Part shown: positions 25,943 through 34,237 of the stretch, piece by piece
Layout of the letters: the number at the start of each line of letters is the position of its first letter
How positions within the stretch are numbered: the stretch's first letter is position 1
Origin: an uncultured Paracoccaceae bacterium
Lineage (GTDB): Bacteria; Pseudomonadota; Alphaproteobacteria; Rhodobacterales; Rhodobacteraceae
Assembly (NCBI GenBank): GCA_947489445.1
Contig: CANLDN010000002.1
Coordinates: forward strand, 317,501-381,500
DNA: 64,000 nucleotides
Reading direction: 5' to 3'
The notes under the pieces: generated by a model
What the model was told of the DNA's origin: nothing
Database searches by the model: none
Seen by the model: only the letters and a program-made list of their open reading frames with translations
Program-made: the position numbers and the translations under genes

Positions 25943-26209
25943 ATGAGCAGTGAAATCGCAGTCAACCTTGGTGGGGCGCTCACGATCTTCCTCGCCTTGG
26001 TGCTTCCTCCACTGGGTGCCGCATTAGGGGCCGGTCTATTGGTTGCTGTGGCTCAGGCCGCAACACAAATTCAAGATCAAAACTTGCCCCAAACAGTAAA
26101 GCTACTTGTTGTGGTTGCGGTCTTTGGCGCAATGGCCGGGGCACTCTTTGGCCCGTTGATCGAATATACTGAAACCATCTACGGTAACTTTCCCTCAATG
26201 GTTCGATAA
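25943..26209 (+). CDS. sctS: T3SS export apparatus protein SctS (YscS/FliQ family)
   Basis: This 88-residue protein has two membrane helices (ALTIFLALVLPPLGAALGAG and VKLLVVVAVFGAMAGALFGP). Between them lies the family loop VAVAQAATQIQDQNLPQTVK (FliQ: QAATQINEQTL-like). It completes the export channel with SctR and SctT. Its last base is shared with the sctT start region (TAATGG). Confidence 0.93.
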   Translation: MSSEIAVNLGGALTIFLALVLPPLGAALGAGLLVAVAQAATQIQDQNLPQTVKLLVVVAVFGAMAGALFGPLIEYTETIYGNFPSMVR

Positions 26210-27033
26210 TGGAGGGGACCAACCCCTTTGTATCTGACACGCTCAACATACTTGGGCAGGCAAAAGATATTATGGTGTTTTGGGCAATCAGTGCGATGCG
26301 GTTCATCGGTCTCGTTTTCGTTATGCCCTTGTTCAAGCGTACCGAGCTTAGTCGTGCCATACTAGCAGCAGTTGCATTCATGTTTGCTGCGCCGATTGCG
26401 GGAGGGTTAACCCCTGAGATTGATACGCTTCCAAAGGACGACTTCCTTTTCATTACCATTCTCATACTGAAGGAAGTGGCGATCGGGATGCTGTTAGGCG
26501 TATTCTTTGGTGTGCCATTTTGGGCAATTGAGGCTGTCGGCGAGTTCGCTGATCATCAACGGTCTATCGGTGAATCTGGAATTACAGATCCCGCGACTGG
26601 TGAACAAAGTTCGGTCATGGCGGTCTTACTCAACCTTGTTGCAATCACTCTATTCGCTGTAGAGGGTGGTATCTCGATCATGGTCGAAACCATCTATCAG
26701 AGTTATCAGTTCTGGGGTGTCGGTCGCTTCCTACCAGCGTTTTCAATTGAAATGCTAAGTCAGATTGTAGAGATAATTGGCCGGATTCTTCTGTTTGGCC
26801 TGCTTGTGGCTGCTCCGATAATATTTGCACTTCTCATGAGCGACTTTGTGGTGATGGCACTTGGTCGCACCAGCGCCAAGATACAACTCGTTGCGGTACT
26901 TCCGCTCATCAAAAATATAATATTCTGCTTCTTCTCTATTGTTTACCTTGAGTTTCTCATCGGCTTCATGCGAGACGGAGTTTTCGAAACACATCTCATA
27001 ACCAAGTTATTAGAAATGTTTGGTTCACTATGA
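26209..27033 (+). CDS. sctT: T3SS export apparatus protein SctT (YscT/FliR family)
   Basis: This 274-residue polytopic membrane protein has the FliR/YscT segments AMRFIGLVFVMPLFKRTELS and VFFGVPFWAIEAVGEFADHQR. It caps the SctR5S4T1 export channel. It overlaps the end of sctS by one base and the start of sctU by 4 nt (ATGA). Confidence 0.93.
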   Translation: MEGTNPFVSDTLNILGQAKDIMVFWAISAMRFIGLVFVMPLFKRTELSRAILAAVAFMFAAPIAGGLTPEIDTLPKDDFLFITILILKEVAIGMLLGVFFGVPFWAIEAVGEFADHQRSIGESGITDPATGEQSSVMAVLLNLVAITLFAVEGGISIMVETIYQSYQFWGVGRFLPAFSIEMLSQIVEIIGRILLFGLLVAAPIIFALLMSDFVVMALGRTSAKIQLVAVLPLIKNIIFCFFSIVYLEFLIGFMRDGVFETHLITKLLEMFGSL

Positions 27034-28064
27034 GCGACTCAGAAGAAAAAAATATTGCACCAAGCGAAAAAAAATTACGGAAGGCGCGTGATGAGGGACA
27101 AATTGCGCAATATCTAGATATAAAGGTTGCACTTGTGACATGTGTTGGCATCGGAATGATTTGGTTATTTTTCGGTCGTTTTGCAGCATATTTTGAGTCG
27201 AATATAATTATTGCGATTCAGATGATAGCATCCCCTGAATACAACTATGACGAAATACTCTATTATAGCCTATTCGAAGGTGCAGCGACGATACTTCCTA
27301 TCTTTTCGGTGATGTTTGGTGTATTAATTGCTTCTTCCTTAGTCCTGAATAAGGGCTTCATTCTTAACTTCAAATCTATGCATCCAAAAATGAGCAATAT
27401 TGACCCTGTGAATGGTGTAAAGCGCATTTTCGGGGTTAGGGCTTTGATCGAGATATTAAAAACGGTTTTGAGAATGGTGGTCACACTAACAGCTGTCTGG
27501 TTCGCAATGTACTATATGGCTGGCGATTTGGTTTACGTACCGGGTTGCGGTATGCGCTGCCTATTCGAATATTTCATGATCTTGAGTGTGGTTGTATTTG
27601 TCATCATTCTGATCATTGCATTGGTGAGTGCTGTTATTGATATCCCAATCCAGAGCTGGTTGTTCACGCGTGACCAGAAGATGAGTAAAACAGAGCAGAA
27701 AAATGAGATGAAGGACTCATTTGGGAGTCCAGAAATCCGGGCGGCACGGAATAAGCTGAGAAACGAGGCGGCCCAGCAAACTGGGAAGGCTGGTGTTGGA
27801 CATGCGACTATCATTATATTCGGGGATGATGCAGCTGTTGGCTTGCGATATGTACCTGATGAGTTACCGGTGCCCGTTCTTGTCGCGCGCGCCAAGGGAA
27901 GCAGGGTCGATGATTTGCTAGATGACGCGCGTTATCTGAAGGCTCCCTGGCATCACGACAATGATCTGGCGGTCCGGTTGGCAAGCGGCTCGATGGTCGG
28001 AAACCCGATTTCTAACCGAGATTTCGGCGATACGGCTGCAGCGCTAAACGCTGTGAAGGCATGA
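27030..28064 (+). CDS. sctU: T3SS switch protein SctU (YscU/FlhB family) lacking the NPTH autocleavage motif
   Basis: This 344-residue protein has four membrane helices (about 25-210) with the family features PSEKKLRKARDEGQIAQ and SMHPKMSNIDPVNGVKRIFG. The cytosolic linker and C-terminal domain follow. The usual segment I-x-NPTH-x-A-x-x-L-x-Y is here IIIFGDDAAVGLRY, so FGDD replaces NPTH, while the downstream VPDELPVPVLVARAKG is conserved. In YscU and FlhB, Asn-Pro self-cleavage changes substrate specificity from needle to later substrates. This protein is predicted not to self-cleave at that site. Otherwise its length and order after sctT are normal. Confidence 0.93.
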   Translation: MSDSEEKNIAPSEKKLRKARDEGQIAQYLDIKVALVTCVGIGMIWLFFGRFAAYFESNIIIAIQMIASPEYNYDEILYYSLFEGAATILPIFSVMFGVLIASSLVLNKGFILNFKSMHPKMSNIDPVNGVKRIFGVRALIEILKTVLRMVVTLTAVWFAMYYMAGDLVYVPGCGMRCLFEYFMILSVVVFVIILIIALVSAVIDIPIQSWLFTRDQKMSKTEQKNEMKDSFGSPEIRAARNKLRNEAAQQTGKAGVGHATIIIFGDDAAVGLRYVPDELPVPVLVARAKGSRVDDLLDDARYLKAPWHHDNDLAVRLASGSMVGNPISNRDFGDTAAALNAVKA

Positions 28065-28366
28065 TAGCCCATCCCGAATTGCGACACGGCGTTCTGGAAG
28101 ATCATTTGATGCGGCACCAAGAAGCGCAAATGTTATGGATGATTTTGACAGTCCGCGCTCACTATAGTTAAGAACGTCATCTTTCTTGGGCTGGTGCGCC
28201 ATTAAGGCGCTCGTTGTCGCCGTTCTGCCAAGGGGGCCTAGGTAGATATAGATGGTCCTGCCGCCTCATCTACCCCGAGTCAAAACTAAGCCAACTTGGC
28301 ACAGTTTTGAGTAGCCCGGGCAGCCGATTAATCATGCCGCATCCCTAAAATCAACAGATTCTGATC
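28065..28366. other. Convergent intergenic region with terminator-like hairpins
   Basis: A small hairpin GCGCC-ATTAA-GGCGC lies at 28196-28210. A larger compound palindrome at 28280-28310 has outer arms TCAAAACT and AGTTTTGA and inner arms GCCAA and TTGGC. It lies between convergent sctU and the HlyD-like gene and probably ends transcription from both sides, although long T-runs are missing. No gene is seen. Confidence 0.6.
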
Positions 28367-30532
28367 CTAGTCTTCAATGATGAGAGCGGCAGGAACAACG
28401 ACTCGCGCGATTTCGACGTTGCTCCCTTCGATTTTGCCGGTAGGGACGACATCGATTGGGATCTGGTACTGTGTAGCATCTGGCAGTCGCGACTCTCCAT
28501 TTGTCTGGCTTGCGTTTCCGCCATTGCCGGGGACGCCAAAGTTTATTCCCTTGGTGTCCGTGTTGGTAAAGGATTTGTTATCCTCCGTCAGCCCTACGGC
28601 AACGCGTATAATTCGACCACTATCGGCCTTTGCTGAACCCGCCATTGTAGAACCGGAAGGGAACTCCTGGACCTTTAAGTCTGGCAGCAAGTTAACGGAA
28701 GTTCCATTTTTGCTGAGAGCAGTTGCAGTCAGGCCATTTTCATTGATCTCAGCGATACGGCCATCGCTTTTGACGGTGAAGCTGATTTCGACGGTGCCTA
28801 TCTGATCTGTTCCACCTAGCTGTGTACGACGATAAACCGGCACTTTGGCTACAACTTCCTGCTCCGAGACCCGGAATTGATTGGTGGTATATGTGGGAAC
28901 AGTCGCTTTTGAGAAGCTTACATTTTCCGACGATGAATCAGTTCGGGCCAAAGTCGGTTCTTCGGTCGCAAACACCCTCAACGTGCCTCGGTCGGCAGAT
29001 GTGAGCAAGCTGCCGTCATCAAGCTTGGGGTCATCAAGGTAGACGCGATAACCGGCCCCGTTTGATGTAAACTCGTTGCTGACAACCTTCGCATTTCCCA
29101 CCTTACCCGTCAGCGTCTGAAACGCGACGGTATCGCCAATCGCAAACTGATCTCTTTGTGCAGAACTTACACCCATAATCTGAATTACGGATTGCGTGTC
29201 GGGCAATGGCACAAGTCCGATCGTACCACCGTCATTGCCATCTTGTGGAACGCGACGTTCTGGATCGTCTGACACCGTTCCCAATGCAGTGCCTGAGCTG
29301 TTGCCAAGTTCATATGTACCATTCAGGCGGTTTAGGGTGCTCGCCTCAGGGAAATTCACAGCGACAACACCGTCCATCGTCGCGCGGGTTGTATTATCTT
29401 CGATTGTGTTTTCAAGTGAAACAAGAGTTGTTTCCGTGGCAATGACACCCTGCGCCGCAGCCCGAACCTCGTTTGGCAGGAACGCCCCCGCATCACCGGA
29501 TTTGAATTGATCGATAATCTGATCCGGGGTTTTGCCTATGAAACCACTGACAGCGCTTTTTTGTGCAGACAACCCTTGTACCAGGGTTTCAGCGTCGCTG
29601 ACCCGTGCGACAAGGCCAGCACGTTGCGATTTCATAGTGGACAATTCCTGCTTGGCCTCAGTTAACTCATTGCTCAATACCTCAACTTGACGTGCTGAGA
29701 TTGCGCCTTCGCCAGCAACGTTTTCAAACGCAGACAGCCGATTTTGGGTCAATGCAATACGATTGTCTTGAAGTACAATGTTGCTGTCCAATGCAGCTAA
29801 TTCAGAGTTGAGAGATACAACTTGTCCCTTTGCCTGACTAAGTTGAGCGTCGAATTGACCAACCTGCAATGGGGCTCTCTGTATGGCGGTATCAAGATTT
29901 GCCTTGGCCGCCTGAACCGAAACCTTGGCCTGGTCCAACATACCTTCAACAACTGGATCTTTCTCGTAGAAAAGGATGTCGCCTTTCTTGACGATATCGC
30001 CCTCTTCCACCTTGTTTTCGACAGTAAGTTGGCGGCCGCTGGTCGGATAAGCCAATACACTTCTGAATTTGCCATTATTGTCCAAGAAACCCGGTAAGGC
30101 ATAAAAGCCACCGGTGAGGTCAGTTGCTTCGGGTCGCTTTTCACCTTTGACGCGATAGATCCCGGTCAGTTCTGCCTGTTCAAGCTTTTGAGATTCATCA
30201 ACTGGCGCGGGCAAGTATTGCTCAATTAACTCACGTGTGCCGTTCTTGAGTGGGCGTACAAGGACTTCATTTGTAGTCTCGATAACGGTTTCTGCAGTGT
30301 CCTCAAGAATTTGACGACTCTGATTGAACCCCGCAGGTGCATTCTTCTTTAGATTGTCGATCGTGTCTTCGGCGACGTCCGCGATATCGCTCGCAGCCTC
30401 GGTCGCCGAATCTTTGATAAAATCTACGGCTTGTTCAAAGAGGTTCTTCTTTTTGCGCGTCTCTGCGATTTGAAAATCTTCCGTCCCGGCAGGTACGGTT
30501 GCATTGCTTTGTTCTACGGTTTCAGCGCGCAT
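28367..30532 (-). CDS. Leaderless HlyD-like (membrane-fusion-protein fold) protein in the T3SS island
   Basis: The start at 30532 follows AAAGG by seven bases, giving 721 residues (MRAETVEQSN...). A helical amphipathic N-terminus (30-100) is followed by the first half of a biotinyl-lipoyl domain (about 158-190, GRQLTVENKVEEGDIVKKGD). A long coiled-coil hairpin (195-380), the second half-motif (TTRATMDGVVAVNF, 381-394) and beta-barrel-like domains (about 435-540) come next. This is the order of HlyD-type adaptors. Yet there is no signal peptide or membrane helix, and no ABC exporter or TolC gene is near. It is encoded inside the T3SS island on the opposite strand. It may be a T3SS substrate or conduit part. 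This role is speculative. Confidence 0.55.
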   Translation of the reverse strand: MRAETVEQSNATVPAGTEDFQIAETRKKKNLFEQAVDFIKDSATEAASDIADVAEDTIDNLKKNAPAGFNQSRQILEDTAETVIETTNEVLVRPLKNGTRELIEQYLPAPVDESQKLEQAELTGIYRVKGEKRPEATDLTGGFYALPGFLDNNGKFRSVLAYPTSGRQLTVENKVEEGDIVKKGDILFYEKDPVVEGMLDQAKVSVQAAKANLDTAIQRAPLQVGQFDAQLSQAKGQVVSLNSELAALDSNIVLQDNRIALTQNRLSAFENVAGEGAISARQVEVLSNELTEAKQELSTMKSQRAGLVARVSDAETLVQGLSAQKSAVSGFIGKTPDQIIDQFKSGDAGAFLPNEVRAAAQGVIATETTLVSLENTIEDNTTRATMDGVVAVNFPEASTLNRLNGTYELGNSSGTALGTVSDDPERRVPQDGNDGGTIGLVPLPDTQSVIQIMGVSSAQRDQFAIGDTVAFQTLTGKVGNAKVVSNEFTSNGAGYRVYLDDPKLDDGSLLTSADRGTLRVFATEEPTLARTDSSSENVSFSKATVPTYTTNQFRVSEQEVVAKVPVYRRTQLGGTDQIGTVEISFTVKSDGRIAEINENGLTATALSKNGTSVNLLPDLKVQEFPSGSTMAGSAKADSGRIIRVAVGLTEDNKSFTNTDTKGINFGVPGNGGNASQTNGESRLPDATQYQIPIDVVPTGKIEGSNVEIARVVVPAALIIED

Positions 30533-31032
30533 TGGTCGACCTTTCGTACCAGTTTGAGTGCCCAGGGTTAAACATTCACCTTTCGACAGGCTTACTGTCT
30601 CCAAGGTTCGGGACTTATTGGTGTCCCAGTGGTCAGCTACGAGATTTGTGGACACCGAAAGAGAGTGATTAGGAGACCGGATGATCTAAGTGACGAGAGA
30701 CCTGTTCAGCCACGAGTTCAAACCAGAGTTGCTGGAATTGACGACGAAGTGTGGAGTGGGCGCAGCGCCAGCTTCGAGGCATCCTACCATGCCAGCAACG
30801 ATACCACGAAGATGGGTAAGTGCATCTGAAGCTGATGGGCCTGATGTCTTTTGCGATCACGGAAAGCTGACGTTGGAACAACAGAAACGCGGTAGCTTTC
30901 AGCGCCAAGTACCAGGCTGAACGCATGGAGCGAAATCTCAGCCAATGACGTTCGTGTGCATGCTGAGAAAGCTTGGTTCGCTTGCCACAGGCTTGCTGCA
31001 AGATTTGTGGCAAGAGGTTCGTATCACGTCAT
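30533..31032. other. Intergenic stretch without a supported gene
   Basis: About 500 bp upstream of the HlyD-like gene and downstream of the response regulator. Overlapping open frames exist on both strands (for example minus 30669-31013), but none has a recognisable domain or a good ribosome-binding site. A lone GTAAG on the minus strand near 30594 is not paired. Possibly decayed DNA. Nothing firm is seen. Confidence 0.5.
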
Positions 31033-31719
31033 CTATTGGCTGTCTGACCTTTCCTGAAGCAGATATCCGACCCCTCGCACGGTTCGAATGGCAATTGAAG
31101 ATTTGTTCCGCTTGAGTACAGTCCGAAGGCGATGCATTGATACATCGATGGCGTTTATTGTCACGATATCGTCGAAGCCGTAGCTATTTTGTTCAATATG
31201 CTCTCGCGAAACCACGCGGCCCTTTGCGCGCATCAGCTGTTCGAGCATACCAAGTTCGCGGCGTGCAATTTTGATTGGCTTTCCGTCGATTGCGACCGAG
31301 CGACTGTTCACACCAAATGATAGGTTGCCCATAATCAACTCCGACTTCTCCAATTCTCTTGGACGCCGCAGCATGCTGCGTATGCGCGCCACCAATTCGG
31401 AGAAATCAACCGGTTTTATCAGGTAGTCATCAGCCCCGATATTCAGCCCCTCTATCCGGTCGTCAACAGTTCGTTTGGCAGCCGACATTATGATCACTGG
31501 TGTGTTCACACTTTTTCTGCGGAGAGACTCGAGAAAAGAAATTCCATCACCATCCGGCAGGTTTCTGTCGAGCAGTATCAGATCATACGAAAAGACCGCG
31601 ATTGCGGAAAAGGCGTCTCTTAGGCTTTCAACCACATCAACGAGTAATCCACTCTTTTCAAGAACAGGAATGGCCGCTTGCGACAGAACCGGTTCATCCT
31701 CGATCATTAGTAGCTTCAT
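31033..31719 (-). CDS. OmpR/PhoB-family response regulator
   Basis: The start at 31719 follows AGGGGAAG and gives 228 residues beginning MKLLMIEDEP. The receiver domain has the acidic pair E7/D8, phosphoacceptor D51 (LILLDRNLPDGDG), and the conserved Thr/Ser and Lys positions (IIMSAAKRT and GADDYLIKPV). A winged-helix domain follows from about 130 (RRELGMLEQLMRAKGRVVSREHI, ending VRGVGYLL). It is the only response regulator in the island. OmpR-type dimers bind direct repeats about 10-11 bp apart, matching the GTAAG promoter repeats, so it is the best candidate regulator of the T3SS genes. Confidence 0.9.
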   Translation of the reverse strand: MKLLMIEDEPVLSQAAIPVLEKSGLLVDVVESLRDAFSAIAVFSYDLILLDRNLPDGDGISFLESLRRKSVNTPVIIMSAAKRTVDDRIEGLNIGADDYLIKPVDFSELVARIRSMLRRPRELEKSELIMGNLSFGVNSRSVAIDGKPIKIARRELGMLEQLMRAKGRVVSREHIEQNSYGFDDIVTINAIDVSMHRLRTVLKRNKSSIAIRTVRGVGYLLQERSDSQ

Positions 31720-31968
31720 AAGCTTCCCCTCAAGCTTTGGAAGTATATGGCAACATCGCCCTTTGCCAGTGGTGGCATTTTTCCGTTTGACGGCGTCTAT
31801 TTTGGTCGAAACACAGGTATTGAGTATGGTGTTTCCCGATTCTGAGCTCGACTCAAAGCGCTTTGGTTTTTCAATACATGAGCTTAGCATGGCGAAGTAT
31901 TGGACCTTAGTCGATCACTGAGACGGGTGCCAATGGCACTTGTGTGGAAAACCGCCTAAGGATGAAGA

Positions 31969-32304
31969 TCAATTAGTAACTTCAACCCTGGTCAGGTTCT
32001 GTAAGGAACGGGTGACGACCACACGGCGCTCGTAGATGATCTCGTTTTCTTCGTTCAAAACGAACAGCGTGGTGTTCCCAACCTGCTTGGCAAACAGAAA
32101 GAAGGAGCTGTCAGACAATGGCTGAACATTGGCGATGTCTGGGTTTGAAACCAGTATGCTCGACGCATCATGTTCGAGTGCAATGACCATTCCGTCGGAT
32201 TCCGTCATGCGAACGGATGTTTCCGTGGTCATAGCGGTTGTCGCCGAAGCGACACTCCAAATTGTGAGCGCTGCAAGAGCGGTACGGCAAAACTTTAGCG
32301 TCAT
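31969..32304 (-). CDS. Secreted pilus/secretin N-terminal domain protein
   Basis: The start at 32304 (AAGGAG seven bases before) yields 111 residues with a signal peptide ending near ATTAM. The rest is the domain found at the N-terminus of CpaC/RcpA secretins (pilus formation N-terminal region): IALEHDASSILVSNPDIANVQPLSDSSFFLFAKQVG, in two parts, then TTLFVLNEENEIIYERRVVV. Freestanding copies occur near Flp pilus or secretin genes in alphaproteobacteria. Here there is no BON or secretin channel domain behind it. A periplasmic role at the outer ring of the T3SS, beside SctC1, is an inference. Confidence 0.75.
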   Translation of the reverse strand: MTLKFCRTALAALTIWSVASATTAMTTETSVRMTESDGMVIALEHDASSILVSNPDIANVQPLSDSSFFLFAKQVGNTTLFVLNEENEIIYERRVVVTRSLQNLTRVEVTN

Positions 32305-32717
32305 GGTGGACTCCTTAGTATCTGTTGGATCTGCAGGCTGTGCTACGCATCCTGGAATTTTCGGGCCATTAACATTTGGATGTTGTATGGCCCGCCCTGA
32401 TTGCCGGTCACAAACCCGCATACCGCCGATGAGTTTGGTATGCTCGTCTGATTCTTGACAACTTAGGCAGTGCGACGATGGTTGGCCCACCTTTCGCCAA
32501 TCTGACGAAAACCCCCTTTCTCAAAAAAGGGTGAGGTGATGTCGGCAATTACTTTTATAGTGTCGTGATACCCGGTGCAGCGTTTCTGGCCAGGCATCAT
32601 CCGTCGATTCTAAATGGCGTGAATTGTTGAGATTCGAGCAAGAGCAGTCATTTGTCCGAAAAAATATTTTCATCCTAAATATATGAAAAATATAATAAAA
32701 TACTTCCATTGGCCTCC
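32305..32717. other. AT-rich divergent intergenic region
   Basis: Separates the minus-strand pilus-domain gene from the plus-strand sctK/O/Q operon. It is AT-rich around 32640-32705. No gene is recognised. Short frames lack ribosome-binding sites. Confidence 0.6.
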
Positions 32718-32772
32718 GTAAGGTTGATGTAAGACAAGCTAACTACATTTCTCGTAAGTCCACCATGACTTC
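32718..32772 (+). promoter_or_regulatory. Predicted regulon promoter and leader box of the sctK/O/Q operon
   Basis: GTAAG at 32718-32722 and 32729-32733 (11-bp period), 10 bp, then TACATT (32744-32749). AAGTCCACCATGACTTC (32756-32772) follows, identical in sequence and spacing to the copy before sctI. GAGGT and an ATG come after. The sequence between the conserved blocks differs, so the blocks are under selection or were recently duplicated. Confidence 0.65.
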
Positions 32773-32789
32773 TAAAATTGTGAGGTATC

Positions 32790-32972
32790 ATGACTGCTGC
32801 AGGTGCAAGTTGCAGAGCTGTTCGGGCATTGTCTACTGCGTCGGCTGAATGCGCAAAATACAAGTCGCACAGCGGCCTGCATCAGTTGCCGCCGCCATGC
32901 CGTCTGACATCTAAAGTCCGGCCTGCCCGTCACGCCAACCTATCTATCAATATGAAAGTTGAGTTACTCTGA
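32790..32972 (+). CDS. Possible small protein (60 residues), first frame of the sctK/O/Q operon
   Basis: The ATG lies 4 bases after GAGGT, and the stop overlaps the next start (TGATG). The frame begins MTAAGASCRAVRALST and contains four Cys, two Pro-rich turns and no recognised domain. Its start context resembles that of sctI (MAALEA). It may be a real small protein or a coupled leader. Confidence 0.4.
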   Translation: MTAAGASCRAVRALSTASAECAKYKSHSGLHQLPPPCRLTSKVRPARHANLSINMKVELL

Positions 32973-33514
32973 TGCACCTTTCCCGCGCGGCAATGATCTG
33001 GGCTTATCTGCTTCTCGTCTTGGTGATGGCAGTTCAGTTGTTGGATCTCAGATCGTACAAAGCCGTTGATGGGCAGCGGGTGGTTTCGCCCATGTTCGTT
33101 TTGGAAGCTCCAAATCCGGGAAGTTGCACTGGTTCTGGCCTTTGCCGGTTAATTGATGTCTCAAATGTCCGTGCTCACGGGCAACTGCGCGTGCAGCAGG
33201 TGGTTGTAACCGATGCCTTAAGCGAGATTGGACAGAACGCCGGAAGCCGCAAGACACAGGAAACACATGATCGGCTGGCGGCGGACAAGGCTGGGCATCC
33301 GGCAGCGTCCCTATACGCTGCGACCAAACAGGACAGTGCGAAACCTCGGTCCATCGCCGCGTTGCGCAGCTCCCTAGCTATTGGTCGCATCACGTGGTTT
33401 TGGGTAGGGGGTCTGCTCCTCCTCATCTTCATTGGGCTAATCACCCATATCCGCTCAACTTACCTTTCGTCTTACGACTTCGGCGCAAAGGTTCTCTATC
33501 TAAAGGTTCGATGA
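32972..33514 (+). CDS. Bitopic membrane protein of unknown function in the T3SS operon
   Basis: The 180-residue product has an N-terminal hydrophobic helix (MIWAYLLLVLVMAVQLLDL, about 8-26) and a C-terminal helix (ITWFWVGGLLLLIFIGLI, about 138-155). They flank a polar central region with two Cys residues (SCTGSGLC) and a long charged stretch. It could be an inner-membrane accessory with a periplasmic central domain. No family is recognised. It is coupled to the preceding frame and one base from the SctK-like gene. Confidence 0.6.
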   Translation: MHLSRAAMIWAYLLLVLVMAVQLLDLRSYKAVDGQRVVSPMFVLEAPNPGSCTGSGLCRLIDVSNVRAHGQLRVQQVVVTDALSEIGQNAGSRKTQETHDRLAADKAGHPAASLYAATKQDSAKPRSIAALRSSLAIGRITWFWVGGLLLLIFIGLITHIRSTYLSSYDFGAKVLYLKVR

Positions 33515-33515
33515 A

Positions 33516-34160
33516 ATGGCAGTTACTCAGATTGAAGAAGCAAAACACTTGGACGGCACTGAAATTGGATCAATGATCAAGGTGCATGATTTGGTGCCAA
33601 TGATGTCATGCGACCTGCTCTCAAACGTCACATCCATGCATGTCGACCAAGCGGTCTTGGCCGAGATAAGTGATTGTCCAAGACTGCGCCACAAGGTAGC
33701 GCGACTTGTTTGCATTGAAAAAAACCTACCGGCTGAATTTGAGGTGCCGCAGACTGCGGCGCACCGCATCGTTTTGCAGGGCACGCGATCTGAGTTGAAG
33801 GCAGTGATATCCTTGGCCGCTGCGTTGTTGTCATTGGATGATATCCGTAGTTCCATTTCGGCTGACGACATTCGAACCTGTCGCGCCGCCTTCGGAGACC
33901 GGGCGATTGAGCGTGCACTCAGCGCGAATGTTTCTGGGCTGGACGCTAAGATTTCGCTGGCGCCCGATCGTGAAAACGGCTGGCTCGCTATGGCAGCTTG
34001 GATTGCCAGGCAGGATAGAACAGGTCGCAACTGCCTTAAGCTTCGTTTTAAGAAACGCGAGTTGGAAGCGTTGGCCAATGGTGAGGAGTATGAGGCTGAT
34101 TTCAGCAAAGCGTTCCAGATAGCGTCGGATATCTATCTTGCCGAGAAAAATGAGACGTAA
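33516..34160 (+). CDS. Probable T3SS sorting-platform protein SctK-like
   Basis: This 214-residue soluble, mostly helical protein matches YscK (209) and rhizobial NolU (about 212) in length. It contains a central Leu/Ala-rich helical region (ELKAVISLAAALLSLDDI) and ends with a helical tail. It has no membrane segment. SctK docks SctQ pods to the SctD ring. Operon position just before SctO- and SctQ-like genes supports the assignment, but no diagnostic motif was identified. Confidence 0.45.
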   Translation: MAVTQIEEAKHLDGTEIGSMIKVHDLVPMMSCDLLSNVTSMHVDQAVLAEISDCPRLRHKVARLVCIEKNLPAEFEVPQTAAHRIVLQGTRSELKAVISLAAALLSLDDIRSSISADDIRTCRAAFGDRAIERALSANVSGLDAKISLAPDRENGWLAMAAWIARQDRTGRNCLKLRFKKRELEALANGEEYEADFSKAFQIASDIYLAEKNET

Positions 34161-34237
34161 TTCCACAAACACTCAGGTCCCTCCCGTTCGCTGGGCGGTT
34201 GTTTGGGACTGGTCACGTACCATCAACTTAGGATCAC

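Noticed and set aside
30590..30600. A GTAAG regulon promoter before the HlyD-like gene on the minus strand
   Set aside because: Only one GTAAG is present there. The position 11 bp upstream reads CCTTG, and no TA-type -10 lies 10 bp downstream.
30669..31013. A minus-strand 114-codon frame in the gap before the response regulator
   Set aside because: The translation is Arg/Trp/His-rich with no domain or ribosome-binding site. A transposase origin was considered, but no DDE-type motif or inverted termini were found.
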